Source of the DNA: Mycolicibacterium sphagni
Lineage (GTDB): Bacteria; Actinomycetota; Actinomycetes; Mycobacteriales; Mycobacteriaceae
Assembly (NCBI RefSeq): GCF_002250655.1
Contig: NZ_NOZR01000008.1
Coordinates: forward strand, 1 to 64,000
DNA length: 64,000 nucleotides
Direction: 5' to 3'
Shown here: piece after piece, positions 10,412 to 19,553 of the stretch
Layout: every line of letters begins with the position of its first letter
Numbering within the stretch: position 1 is the first letter of the stretch
Program-made: the position numbers and the translations under genes
The notes under the pieces: model-generated
Databases searched by the model: none
Seen by the model: only the letters and a program-made list of their open reading frames with translations
What the model was told of the DNA's origin: nothing

Positions 10412-12948
10412 CGGGCGGCCTCACCGGTCAGAGCCCGGGGGGTGCCGGCGAGCCGGCTGTCCCACAGGCGGCGGTAGCGGCCGTCGGCGGCCAGTAGTGC
10501 GGTGTGGGTGCCGATCTCGGCGATCCGGCCGTGGTCGAGAACCACGATCTGGTCGGCGCCGGTGATGGTGTGTAGCCGGTGGGCGATCACCAGCACTGTC
10601 CGATTCTTGACCAGTGAGCTCAATGCTTGCTGCACAAGGTATTCCGATTCGGGATCGGCGAACGCGGTGGCCTCGTCGAGAATCAGGATCGGCGTGTCGG
10701 CGAGCAGTGCGCGGGCGATGGTGAGGCGTTGTTTCTCGCCGCCGGACAGTTGGCTGTCCGCACCCAGGACCGTGTCGTATCCGCTTGCCAGCCGCAGGAT
10801 ACGTTCGTGGATCTGGGCGGTGCGCGCCGCGTGCTCGACCTCGGCGGCGCTGGCCTCCGGGCGGGCGAGCGCGATGTTGTCGCGGACGGTGCCCCCGACC
10901 AGCTGCACGTCTTGGAACACAAAGCCGACCTGGGTGTAGAGATCGTCGGCCGTCAGAGTTCGGATGTCACGCCCGCCGATGCGCACCGCACCGGCGTCGA
11001 CGTCGTGGAACCGTGCCAACAGCGCCGCCAGCGTCGATTTACCTGAACCGGACGGGCCCACCAGAGCCGTCACGGTGCCCGGCTTCAGGGCCAGTGTCAC
11101 GTCGTGGATCACCGGTACCCCGGGCCGATAGCCGAAGCTGATGCCGTCGAATGTCACTGTGGCAGTGGCCGTCGACGGTGGTGCCGTTTGCGCCTGAATG
11201 CTCAGTTCGGTCTCGTCGAGCGTGACCGCGATGCGCTTGGCGGCCTGAGTGCCTTCCCGGATGCCGCCCAGCCCGTAGGCGATGCCCAACAGCCGGCTGC
11301 CAAACGTGGTACCCAGCACCAGGAATGGCAGCAGTGTCGTGGGCGCCATCCGACCGTCGACGACGAGCCAGGTGCCTGCCGTGGCGATCAGCCAGAGGAA
11401 TGTGCTGGGCCGGGTAACCAGATCCATGAAGGTCTTCTTGCCGATGAATGGCCGCTGCCATTCATTGAGGAAGGCGATGTACTCGTCCAGCCGCCGGCGG
11501 AACGAGGAAGCCGCCGCACCGCCGAACACCCGAATCACGGCCTGGCCCTCCAGGAATGCCGCCGACTCGCCGTTCATCCGCTCGGCCCACCGGGATGCCT
11601 CGGTGATCTTCGGCCCGCTCTGATAGACCATCGTCCAGGTGGTCACGATGTAGACGAGGATCGGCAGGAACAGGATGAGCGCCATCCGCCAGTCGACGGT
11701 GAACAGGTAGATCAAAACCGCGATCGGAGCAACCAGCGCCGCGACCGCGTCACACACCGCGTGGGTGACCAGGTAGTGCAGCGACAGGGTGTCGTCCTGG
11801 ATGAGCTTCTTGACCGAGCCGGATCCGCGATCGGTGAACCAGCCCAAAGGCATTCGGGCGAGCTTGTCCAGCAGACGGCGGCGTACCTCCGCGCTGAACC
11901 GCATGTCGACCATGTGCAGCCACAGCACCAGCACCGCGCCTAGCGTGGTGCCGGTGGTCAGCAGCACGACGAAAGCGGTCACGGTATTCCATACCCGGTA
12001 TGAGTCGGCGCCGCTGAGCAACAGCTGAGCCAGCTCGACCAGGACCACGAACGGCGCGAGCTGCAGCAGGGTCAGCAACGCCTGCAGCACACCGGCGATG
12101 ATCAATTGTGGCTTCACCGGCGCCAGTAGGTCTTTGCCCGCTTGCGAACGCCACGTGCCCTTGGCGGCGACGGGAGGGGCGGGTGCGGGCGCCGCCACGC
12201 CGTCGTCACGACTGCTGCCCATCTCCCGGCCCTGCGTCCAATACGCCTGGGCCTTCAGCTCGGTCTTGGGGAACCCGAACGTGTCCTTCAGTCGTTTGCG
12301 CAGATGCTTGAGCGCTCCGGCTTCGGGGCCGGCCCACGCGAACCAGTTTGACCAATCTCGGTTCTCGATGGCATCGGCCAGCGAGCTGTCATCAGTTCGG
12401 GTCACCCAGTGCAGACGGCGGCGCGGGTGCTCGGTGAGCGGGATGAGCTCGTCTTCGTCGCGGTGGCGTTCGAGGTACACCTCGACGTCCACGTCCTGTG
12501 GCAGCACCGCCAGGATGGAGTTGATCGCCGGGATCGATGCCGAATCACCGATGAGCAGGAAGCCGGCAGGCAGCTCCTCGGGGACTTCGAACCGGGTCGA
12601 GCCCAGGGACACGACTGGGATGGTCATGCCCGGCTTAGCCGCCGATGCCCAGGCGCACGCCGGGCCGGCCGGCTCGTGCAGTACGACGTCGACGGCGAAT
12701 CTGCCGGCCTCGGGATCGGCCCACACCAGGGTGTACGCGCGCTGGAACTCGGTCTTTCCGCCTTCGGGATCGGGGAACCAGAACCGCAGCCATGTCGTCG
12801 GGCCGGAGCTGACATCCTCGAACACGGTCGGCGACGACATCGTGATGCGGACGCAGTGCGGGGCGATGCGGGCGATCTGCTCCACGGTCGCGACGTGATC
12901 GCGCCCCCCGAAGCCGCGCAGCATTGCGCCTCCGAAGCCTCGTCCCAT
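10408..12948 (-). CDS. irtA: iron-regulated ABC transporter subunit IrtA with siderophore-interaction domain
   Basis: The 846-residue protein has an N-terminal FAD-binding siderophore-interaction (ferric reductase) domain in about residues 10-240 ([11 protein letters not shown] is the flavin-contact region), an exporter-type TM domain (about 270-570) and an ABC ATPase (Walker [10 protein letters not shown], signature LSGGEKQR, Walker [13 protein letters not shown]). This fusion is diagnostic of IrtA, which with IrtB imports iron-loaded mycobactins and reduces the iron at the membrane. It is the first gene of the run, 35 bases upstream of which lies an IdeR-type operator. The length is close to that of M. 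tuberculosis IrtA. Confidence 0.95.
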   Translation of the reverse strand: MGRGFGGAMLRGFGGRDHVATVEQIARIAPHCVRITMSSPTVFEDVSSGPTTWLRFWFPDPEGGKTEFQRAYTLVWADPEAGRFAVDVVLHEPAGPACAWASAAKPGMTIPVVSLGSTRFEVPEELPAGFLLIGDSASIPAINSILAVLPQDVDVEVYLERHRDEDELIPLTEHPRRRLHWVTRTDDSSLADAIENRDWSNWFAWAGPEAGALKHLRKRLKDTFGFPKTELKAQAYWTQGREMGSSRDDGVAAPAPAPPVAAKGTWRSQAGKDLLAPVKPQLIIAGVLQALLTLLQLAPFVVLVELAQLLLSGADSYRVWNTVTAFVVLLTTGTTLGAVLVLWLHMVDMRFSAEVRRRLLDKLARMPLGWFTDRGSGSVKKLIQDDTLSLHYLVTHAVCDAVAALVAPIAVLIYLFTVDWRMALILFLPILVYIVTTWTMVYQSGPKITEASRWAERMNGESAAFLEGQAVIRVFGGAAASSFRRRLDEYIAFLNEWQRPFIGKKTFMDLVTRPSTFLWLIATAGTWLVVDGRMAPTTLLPFLVLGTTFGSRLLGIAYGLGGIREGTQAAKRIAVTLDETELSIQAQTAPPSTATATVTFDGISFGYRPGVPVIHDVTLALKPGTVTALVGPSGSGKSTLAALLARFHDVDAGAVRIGGRDIRTLTADDLYTQVGFVFQDVQLVGGTVRDNIALARPEASAAEVEHAARTAQIHERILRLASGYDTVLGADSQLSGGEKQRLTIARALLADTPILILDEATAFADPESEYLVQQALSSLVKNRTVLVIAHRLHTITGADQIVVLDHGRIAEIGTHTALLAADGRYRRLWDSRLAGTPRALTGEAAR

Positions 12949-12982
12949 ATCGGTGTCCTCTGCTATCGGCGCCTGGAGTTAG

Positions 12983-13001
12983 TTAGCTTAACCTAAGCTA
13001 A
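12983..13001 (-). promoter_or_regulatory. IdeR/DtxR-type iron box upstream of irtA
   Basis: The 19-mer TTAGCTTAACCTAAGCTAA is a near-perfect palindrome (16 of 19 positions) and closely resembles the mycobacterial IdeR consensus TTAGGTTAGGCTAACCTAA. It lies 35 bases before the irtA start, a position that fits repression by Fe-IdeR. Flanking bases (TTAG before, CTT after) extend the TTAG/CTAA repeats, so a second overlapping dimer site is possible. Confidence 0.85.
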
Positions 13002-13124
13002 CTTGGCCCCGGGCCTCCACGGGGTCCGGCGGGCGGCACTGCGCAGCGGAATTCGATTACCCGCCGCGGGCGGAATTCGAGAACCGAAATTATTGTCAGC
13101 CGACCGCTCATTTCAGCCATCGGC

Positions 13125-13143
13125 TAAGGCAAGACTAACCGAA
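13125..13143 (+). promoter_or_regulatory. candidate second IdeR box, upstream of bfrA
   Basis: TAAGGCAAGACTAACCGAA matches the IdeR consensus at 14 of 19 positions with an intact right half (CTAACC). It is about 175 bases upstream of the bfrA start, a placement compatible with IdeR acting as an activator of iron-storage genes. The rest of 12949-13318 holds no convincing gene, only these sites and the two divergent promoters. Confidence 0.5.
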
Positions 13144-13318
13144 TTTCTTCGAAGTCAGCCAAGCCTCAATTTATTTGCCGCCGGGCATGCGAATATGCCA
13201 AAGTTCAAGCACGACAACCCGTTTTGACCACGATAAGCGTCGCCTCGTCGGCGAATCTGTATTAGGTTCGTTAATTACGGTATGGATTGCGGCTCGGCGA
13301 CATTTGACAGGAGAAGTC

Positions 13319-13807
13319 ATGCAAGGCGACAGCGAGATTCTCACTCTCCTCAATCAGCAGTTGACGAGTGAACTGACCGCGATCAACCAGTACTTCCTGC
13401 ACTCCAAGATGCAGGACAACTGGGGGTTCACCGAGCTGGCCAAGCACACCCGGGACGAATCGTTCGACGAGATGCGTCACGCGGAGCGGGTCACCGACCG
13501 CATCCTGATCCTCGACGGGCTGCCCAACTACCAGCGGATCGGCACGCTGAACATCGGCCAGACGATCCGCGAGCAGTTCGAGAGCGACCTCGCCCTCGAG
13601 TACGAGGTGGTCAACCGACTCAAGCCCGCCATCGTGCTGTGCCGGGAGAAGCAGGACTCCACCACGGCCAATCTGTTCGAGGACATCGTGTCCGACGAAG
13701 AACACCACATCGACTACCTCGAGACGCAGCTCCAGCTGATGGACACTCTCGGCGTCGAGCTGTATTCCGCCCAGTGTGTCTCGCGGCCGCCGGGCTCGCT
13801 GGACTAG
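13319..13807 (+). CDS. bfrA: bacterioferritin BfrA
   Basis: The 162-residue protein is a haem-type bacterioferritin. The first di-iron ligands Glu18, Glu51 and His54 and the haem-ligand Met52 (in FDEMRHAER) are all present, and the second half has the DEEHHIDYLE ligand cluster. It stores ferric iron in a 24-mer cage. The frame continues upstream, but ATG 13319 is preceded by CAGGAG and matches the family N-terminus MQGD. It is divergent from irtA, so iron uptake and storage share one regulatory region. Confidence 0.95.
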   Translation: MQGDSEILTLLNQQLTSELTAINQYFLHSKMQDNWGFTELAKHTRDESFDEMRHAERVTDRILILDGLPNYQRIGTLNIGQTIREQFESDLALEYEVVNRLKPAIVLCREKQDSTTANLFEDIVSDEEHHIDYLETQLQLMDTLGVELYSAQCVSRPPGSLD

Positions 13808-14874
13808 CGGGGCTCCAACCCCGGAATGATCTCGCCGAGACTGAAAGTCACCGGCCGCTCGAGCTGTTCGTAGGTGCAGGATCGCGGGTCGCGATCGGGA
13901 CGCCAGCGATTGAACTGGGCAGTGTGCCGGAACCGCGCGCCCTCCATGTGGTCGTAGCGCACCTCGACCACCCGCTCGGGGCGCAGCGGGACGAACGAGA
14001 GATCCTTGCCGGCGTTCCACCTGGACCCGGCATTCTTCTGTGGTGTGCGTTCGCCCGCTTCGAGCGCCGCCCAGTTCCACGGATGGCCCTCGAATTCGGT
14101 TACCAGAGGCTGTAATTCGGTGAACAGCCGGAGCCGTTCGGCCATCGGGAAAGCGCCGATCACACCCACCGATGCCAGTGCGCCGTCGTCGTTGTAGAGC
14201 CCCAGGAGTAGCGAGCCGACCGCGTCGGCGCCGGACTTGTGCACCCGGTAGCCGGCGACCACGCAGTCCGCGGTCCGCTCGTGCTTGACCTTGAACATCA
14301 TCCGCTTGTCGGGCTGGTAGGTGACGGTCAACGGTTTGGCGATCACACCGTCGAGCCCGGCGCCCTCGAACTCGGCGAACCATCGCTGCGCGGTCTCGAG
14401 ATCCGTGGTGGCAGGCGTGACGTGAAAGGTCGGACCGCTACCGGCCAGCGCCTGCACCAGCGCGGCTCGCCGCTCGCGGAACGGCCGCCCGGTGTAGTCA
14501 TCGTCGCCGAGCGCGAGCAGATCGAACGCGATGAACGCGGCCGGGGTTTTCTCGGCGAGCATGCGCACCCTGGAGTCGGCGGGGTGAATCCGCTGCTGCA
14601 ACGCTTCGAAATCCAAGCCGGCCTCGGTGGCGATCACGATCTCGCCGTCGATCACGCACCGCTCGGGCAGCTCCGCGATCGCCGCGCTGACCAGCTCAGG
14701 GAAGTACCGGGTCATCGGCTTCTCGTTGCGGCTGCCCAAGACGACGTCATCACCGTCGCGAAAACACACCGAACGGAACCCGTCCCATTTGGGTTCGTAG
14801 GAGGCGTCGGGCGGGATAGCGGACACCGACTTGGCGAGCATCGGCGATACCGGTGGGTTGACGGGCAGCTGCAT
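13804..14874 (-). CDS. ligC: ATP-dependent DNA ligase LigC
   Basis: The 356-residue protein contains the nucleotidyltransferase motif I KWDGFR with the adenylated Lys29, motif III-type GEIVI, motif IV DGVIAKP and motif V MFKVK, followed by an OB-fold (to about 350). It has the size and N-terminus of M. tuberculosis LigC (Rv3731). It seals nicks in a non-essential repair pathway. The stop overlaps the bfrA stop by four bases. It is divergent from the PrimPol-C gene with an 84-base spacer, exactly as Rv3731/Rv3730c. Confidence 0.9.
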   Translation of the reverse strand: MQLPVNPPVSPMLAKSVSAIPPDASYEPKWDGFRSVCFRDGDDVVLGSRNEKPMTRYFPELVSAAIAELPERCVIDGEIVIATEAGLDFEALQQRIHPADSRVRMLAEKTPAAFIAFDLLALGDDDYTGRPFRERRAALVQALAGSGPTFHVTPATTDLETAQRWFAEFEGAGLDGVIAKPLTVTYQPDKRMMFKVKHERTADCVVAGYRVHKSGADAVGSLLLGLYNDDGALASVGVIGAFPMAERLRLFTELQPLVTEFEGHPWNWAALEAGERTPQKNAGSRWNAGKDLSFVPLRPERVVEVRYDHMEGARFRHTAQFNRWRPDRDPRSCTYEQLERPVTFSLGEIIPGLEPR

Positions 14875-14958
14875 CGGTTCATTCTCGTCTCGTGCGCGTT
14901 GGCTTCACGCCGGTAAGTTGAAAAGGGTGAGCGGACTCCAATTCAACCCGTCCCGCTG

Positions 14959-16005
14959 ATGGCGGCCAAGGCCGAAGAGGTCGACGTCGACGGTGTCGCC
15001 GTCCGACTCACCAACCCGGACAAGGTGTATTTCCCCAAGCTCGGGTCGAACGGCACCAAAGGCAAGCTGGTCGAGTACTACCGAACGGTTGGCGCCGGGC
15101 CTCTGCTCACCGCATTACGGGACCGGCCGACACATCTGCAGCGCTTCCCCGACGGCATCGAGGGCGAGGAGATCTACCAGAAGCGGGTTCCCGAGAAGCA
15201 TCCCGACTATCTGCAGACCTGTCGGGTGACGTTCCCGTCCGGGCGAACCGCCGACGCACTGAAGGTGACCCATCCCTCCGCGATCGTGTGGGCCGCCCAG
15301 ATGGGCACAGTGACGTTGCACCCGTGGCAGGTTCGCTGCCCGGACACCGAGCACCCTGACGAGTTGCGAGTGGACCTCGACCCGCAGCCGGGCACCGGAT
15401 TTGCCGAGGCGCGCACCATCGCCGTCGACATCCTCAAGCCGGTGCTCGACGAACTCGGACTGGTCGGCTACCCGAAGACCTCCGGCGGGCGCGGGGTGCA
15501 CGTGTTCGTGCGCATCCGGCCGGACTGGGACTTCATCGCGGTCCGCCGCGCCGGGATCGCCCTGGCGCGCGAATTGGAGCGTCGCGCACCGGATTTGGTG
15601 ACCACCTCCTGGTGGAAGGAGGAGCGCGGCCAACGGGTCTTCGTCGACTACAACCAGAACGCCCGCGACCGGACCTTCGCCAGTGCGTACTCGGTGCGGG
15701 CGACGTCGATCGCCACGGTGTCCACTCCGCTGACGTGGAAGGAACTGGCCACCGCGGATCCTGACGACTTCACAATGGCAACGGTCCCGGCGCTGATCGC
15801 CGAGCGCGGTGACCCGATGGCCGAGCTGGATTCGGTTGCCCATTCGATCGATTCACTGCTGGAGATGGTGGCCGCCGACGAAGAGCGAGGTCTCAGTGAC
15901 CTGCCCTACCCGCCGAGCTATCCGAAGATGCCGGGCGAACCGCCGCGCGTGCAGCCCAGCAAGAAAGTCGCGGCGCACTGGGACGACGACGGCAACAAGG
16001 TCTAG
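14959..16005 (+). CDS. LigD-polymerase-like primase-polymerase (PrimPol-C, Rv3730c type)
   Basis: The 348-residue archaeo-eukaryotic primase fold protein has the catalytic carboxylate motif RVDLDPQPG, the SGGRGVHVFV motif, and a C-terminal part ending in the PPSYPKMPGEPPRVQPSKK tail. It is the stand-alone equivalent of the LigD polymerase domain and corresponds to Rv3730c, reported to act in short-gap repair with LigC. ATG 14959 follows a weak purine run. The pair with ligC is a strong functional association. Confidence 0.88.
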   Translation: MAAKAEEVDVDGVAVRLTNPDKVYFPKLGSNGTKGKLVEYYRTVGAGPLLTALRDRPTHLQRFPDGIEGEEIYQKRVPEKHPDYLQTCRVTFPSGRTADALKVTHPSAIVWAAQMGTVTLHPWQVRCPDTEHPDELRVDLDPQPGTGFAEARTIAVDILKPVLDELGLVGYPKTSGGRGVHVFVRIRPDWDFIAVRRAGIALARELERRAPDLVTTSWWKEERGQRVFVDYNQNARDRTFASAYSVRATSIATVSTPLTWKELATADPDDFTMATVPALIAERGDPMAELDSVAHSIDSLLEMVAADEERGLSDLPYPPSYPKMPGEPPRVQPSKKVAAHWDDDGNKV

Positions 16006-16128
16006 TGCTGACTAAGCAGACGCTCGACTGGACGGGTGCTGTCGAAAGCGCCTGATCTGATGCAATTCGCCCGGTGATCCCAGGGACGGCGGCGGCAACC
16101 GCGTTGATTGAGCGCTGACGTTCGAGAA

Positions 16129-16254
16129 TCAGGCCGCGAAAGTTGAAGCGCGAATGCTCAATCGATGCTCGATTGCCTCAGATCCTGAACACGTCGGCGG
16201 CATGGACGTAATTCCCCGGTTGACCGCATCGATGTACTGCTCGGAAATCGACAT
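16129..16254 (-). CDS. 41-codon ORF after the P450 gene, unknown or gene remnant
   Basis: Ten bases after the P450 stop, an ATG at 16254 preceded by TTGAGGATCAACCC opens a 41-codon frame starting MSISEQYIDAVNRG and ending at TGA 16129-16131. The N-terminus looks protein-like (SnoaL-type enzymes often begin similarly), but the frame stops quickly, so it may be the decayed start of a gene once cotranscribed with the P450. The rest of 16006-16128 shows nothing recognisable. Confidence 0.3.
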   Translation of the reverse strand: MSISEQYIDAVNRGITSMPPTCSGSEAIEHRLSIRASTFAA

Positions 16255-16264
16255 GGGTTGATCC

Positions 16265-17500
16265 TCAACGGGGAGTGATCGTGACGGGCATGTGCCGGAC
16301 TCCGCTGTGCTTATTGCTGCGGACGTATTCGATGGGGCCGGTCAGCGTCACGGAATCGACCCGGTCCAGCAGGACGTCGAAAATCACCCGCATCTCCATG
16401 CGAGCCAGTGATGCACCGAGGCAGAAGTGGACTCCGCGTCCGAAGGCTAAGTGCGGGTTAGGGTTTCGGTCGATGTCGAAGGCGTAGGGGTCGCCGAACA
16501 CGTCCTGGTCGCGGTTGGCCGAAGCCCACCACAGCGAGACCTTGTCGCCGGCCCTGATCTGCTGGCCGTGCATCTCGATGTCGCGTGTGGCGGTGCGCCG
16601 GTTGTACGGAGTGCTCGATGCCCAGCGCAGCAGCTCCTCGACCGCTGTTGGAAGCAGTTCGCGATTTTCGCGCAACCGTTCCCAGGTCTGCGGTCGCTCG
16701 CTCAAGGCCGCCATGCCGATGGCGATGGAGTTGCGGGTCGTCTCGCTACCGGCGGCCACGATCAAACTGAGGAACAGGCGCTGCTCGTTCTCGCTGAGTG
16801 GCTCGTTGTTGATCAGCGCGTGCGTCACGATCGACAGCAGATCGGTGGTGGGGGGTTCAGATCGCTTGCGTACCAGCAAGTTCGTGCCGTAGGTGAACAT
16901 CCGTGCTTGCGCTTGGGCGACGCGGTCGCTGATCTCGCCGACTTCGCGCCCCTCGTAGTCGAGTGTGACGTTGGCCCAGTTCATCAACTCATGACGATCG
17001 CTTTGGGGCACTCCCGCCAGCTCCGCCACAGCCTGTAACGGCAACTCGGCGGACACGTCGATCAGAAAGTCGCACTCGCCCTTGGCGATTGCCGCGTCGA
17101 CGATGTCGACAGCCCGGCGGCGAAGGTCGTCCTCGATGGCTCGCAGCGCGCGAGGTGTCGTGCTCGGTGTCAGCAGGCGGCGAAACTGCGCGTGCCGCGG
17201 GTCGTCCATCATGTTCAGCAGCGCGCCGACGGCGAATTCCATCGGCATGTCTTCCAGCGTGGTGCCGCCGCCCTCGCGGTCACCGCCCGTCTCGGACGAG
17301 AACGTCGCATCGTCTGCGGCCGCGGCGACGATGTCGGCGTAACGGCTGAGCACCCAGAAGCCCTCACCGCCGGGGGTGTGGGCCGTCGGTGGATGCCACC
17401 AGACAGGCGCGTCTCGACGCAGATCGTCGAAGACGCGATAGGGAAAGCCGGCCGTGAACTGATCCAGGTCGGCAAGGTCAATGTCGTCCAACTTCGGCAT
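16265..17500 (-). CDS. cytochrome P450
   Basis: The 411-residue protein has the I-helix oxygen-activation motif AGSETTRN, the K-helix ExxR (EELLRW region), the PERF-like region and the haem-ligand loop FGRGVHFCLG with Cys360. It is a soluble bacterial class I P450 that needs ferredoxin and reductase, which are not encoded nearby. The subfamily is not assigned; it belongs to the mycobacterial group with CYP123/CYP125/CYP142-like features. ATG 17500 is chosen because GGAGG sits six bases before it; the frame stays open 159 bases upstream through a tandem repeat. Confidence 0.9.
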   Translation of the reverse strand: MPKLDDIDLADLDQFTAGFPYRVFDDLRRDAPVWWHPPTAHTPGGEGFWVLSRYADIVAAAADDATFSSETGGDREGGGTTLEDMPMEFAVGALLNMMDDPRHAQFRRLLTPSTTPRALRAIEDDLRRRAVDIVDAAIAKGECDFLIDVSAELPLQAVAELAGVPQSDRHELMNWANVTLDYEGREVGEISDRVAQAQARMFTYGTNLLVRKRSEPPTTDLLSIVTHALINNEPLSENEQRLFLSLIVAAGSETTRNSIAIGMAALSERPQTWERLRENRELLPTAVEELLRWASSTPYNRRTATRDIEMHGQQIRAGDKVSLWWASANRDQDVFGDPYAFDIDRNPNPHLAFGRGVHFCLGASLARMEMRVIFDVLLDRVDSVTLTGPIEYVRSNKHSGVRHMPVTITPR

Positions 17501-17568
17501 CGCATCCTCCGGGAGCCTCGTCAGTTCAGACCATACGCGTGGCGACCGGGTGTCCTGTCGGAATCTTC

Positions 17569-17604
17569 GCCGACCGATCACATTCAGCCGACCCATCACA
17601 TTCA
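17569..17604. repeat. tandem 18-bp direct repeat in the P450/protease intergenic region
   Basis: GCCGACCGATCACATTCA is followed immediately by GCCGACCCATCACATTCA, two head-to-tail copies differing at one base. The repeat lies 69 bases upstream of the P450 start and 115 bases before the divergent aspartic protease gene. It may be a direct-repeat operator or a neutral duplication. Confidence 0.7.
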
Positions 17605-17719
17605 TAGGTGAGAGCCAGGCGGGTTGGCTATTGCCTCGGCGGCGACCTGTGATAGACACTCAGCAAACTAACGACTGGGCAGATCGGCCGTCGCCGCTGT
17701 GACGCTGAAGGGTGATGCG

Positions 17720-19408
17720 ATGAGGCACAGTGACAGCGGGCAGAGCCGTCGGAACAGCAAAGGCCGCGCACGCCGCCAGCCTTACGCGTGGCTGGGTGCC
17801 GGTGCCGTCACGCTGGGCCTCGGCGCCGCGCTGGTTGGCGGGTCCGCCGTGGCCTGCGCCGACACCGGGGCGGGGGCGGGCAGCGGTACGGCCCACTCGG
17901 CGCGTCACAACGCCGCGACATCGTCGAGCGCAAAGACCAGCTCGCGAAACGCCTCAGCCGCCGCGGCGAGTAATGCCACCGCGGCAGCTGTCGCCGACAC
18001 CGAGGCAACCGAGACCCAGACAACCGCCACCAGCACGCCTGGGCTGGCTCATTCCGCCCTCGTGCGCACCACCACGACCGACACCGGCGCCGCAGCCAGC
18101 GACAGCTCGTCGAGCACCGCCGCCACTTCGACCCCGAGCAGCTATTCCTGGTTGCCATCGACACCGCCGACTGTGGCGGATGTCGCGGTGAACCTGGCCC
18201 AGTCGCAGATCACTTCGGCCCAGTCGCTGTTGCAGCAACAGACGTGGGGCAGTGGCAACTTCGCCGCGGGCTTGGTGTCCATCGCTCCGCAGATATTGCT
18301 CTCGCAGGCTGCGTTGGCGTTGAGTACCTGGGAAATCGCAACACCAAAAGCCCAGTCGCTCTACGCCAGTACGTCCGGCGTCCCGATCGTGCACGAGCTC
18401 GCCGGGGTCAGCCTGCTGGGCGCGCTGCTCCTCCCGACGCTGGCCACCACCGCGCTGACCGCCGCGAACGTGTTCCTACCGCTGGTGGGTGCTTTTGAGG
18501 GGACGAGCAGCATCTCGCCGATCCAGAACCTGGTCACCACGGCCGCCCAGAACGGCCGGGTGTACGGCGTGGTCCTGGTCAGCATGAAGTCCACGACCGA
18601 GCCGATCGTCTACATCTCGATCAACGGCGGACCCAGCACGCCCGTTCTCGTCGACACCGGATCGTCGGGCCTGGTGGTCACTTCCGCTTCGGTGGGTGAC
18701 GCGGCACCCCTCGGCCCGGCGACCGGTACCGGTACCAGCGGCTACAGCGGCGGGTTGAGCTACGGCTACACCACCTACACCACGACGGTTGACTTCGGCA
18801 ACGGCATCGTTTCCGGGCCGACGAGTGTCAACATCGTCGACCCCGCCGACGCTGCGGCGGCTTTGGCCTTCTTCCACCAGCTCGGTGGGGCCTCCGGTGT
18901 GCTCGGCATCGGCGCCAACTCCGCCGGCCCCGGACCAAGCCTCGTGACGACCTCGCTGCCCGGTGACCTCAGTCAGGGTGTGTTCCTCTACCAGAGCCTG
19001 TTCCTCGGTATCGCCGGCGTGATGGTCTTCGGCCCCAACCCGCTGCCCACTCGCACGTCGGTCTCCGGTTCGCCTGATGCGTACCTGCAGGTGAAGATCA
19101 ACAACGGGTCGGCGCAGAACGTCGGCGCGATCATCGACTCCGGCGGTGTGTACGGCACGATCCTGTCCTCCATGATCGGCTATCAGAGCAACGTGCCGGT
19201 GGGAACCCAGATTTCGGTGTACACCTCGGACGGGGTGTTGCTGTACTCCTACATCGTCACCTCGCAGAACGCGCCGACGGTGATCTCGAGCGGGTTGATC
19301 AACACCGGGTATGCGCCGTACCAGCACGGCCCGGTCTACATCGATTACACCTACTCCGACAACACCACGCCCTATGGCCAGGGTTCGACGAACTTCGACT
19401 ACGCCTGA
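17720..19408 (+). CDS. secreted pepsin/retropepsin-like aspartic protease domain protein (PecA-like)
   Basis: The protein is about 562 residues. The N-terminus has arginines followed by the mycobacterial export pattern YAWLGAGAVTLGLGAALVGGSAVACA, then a long Ala/Ser/Thr-rich linker, a helical segment (about 140-260) and a C-terminal protease-like domain. Two catalytic-type motifs are visible: VDTGSSG with Asp312 and IDSGG with Asp473. This two-Asp layout matches the aspartic protease domain of PecA (PE_PGRS35)-type proteins but without a visible PE domain. ATG 17720 follows AAGGGTGATGCG; a GTG 21 bases upstream is the alternative. Confidence 0.75.
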   Translation: MRHSDSGQSRRNSKGRARRQPYAWLGAGAVTLGLGAALVGGSAVACADTGAGAGSGTAHSARHNAATSSSAKTSSRNASAAAASNATAAAVADTEATETQTTATSTPGLAHSALVRTTTTDTGAAASDSSSSTAATSTPSSYSWLPSTPPTVADVAVNLAQSQITSAQSLLQQQTWGSGNFAAGLVSIAPQILLSQAALALSTWEIATPKAQSLYASTSGVPIVHELAGVSLLGALLLPTLATTALTAANVFLPLVGAFEGTSSISPIQNLVTTAAQNGRVYGVVLVSMKSTTEPIVYISINGGPSTPVLVDTGSSGLVVTSASVGDAAPLGPATGTGTSGYSGGLSYGYTTYTTTVDFGNGIVSGPTSVNIVDPADAAAALAFFHQLGGASGVLGIGANSAGPGPSLVTTSLPGDLSQGVFLYQSLFLGIAGVMVFGPNPLPTRTSVSGSPDAYLQVKINNGSAQNVGAIIDSGGVYGTILSSMIGYQSNVPVGTQISVYTSDGVLLYSYIVTSQNAPTVISSGLINTGYAPYQHGPVYIDYTYSDNTTPYGQGSTNFDYA

Positions 19409-19553
19409 TTCGTTGCCGCTGAACGAGACTCGCTTGCGTCGGCAAGTTCAGCAAATCCCCAGCTGACGAATTCCGGAATTTGCCGACCCGTAAGCGCTGG
19501 CGGGTTTACCCTCCGCACAGGCACTGTTGCCGTCGGTCGGGAGGGACACACTC

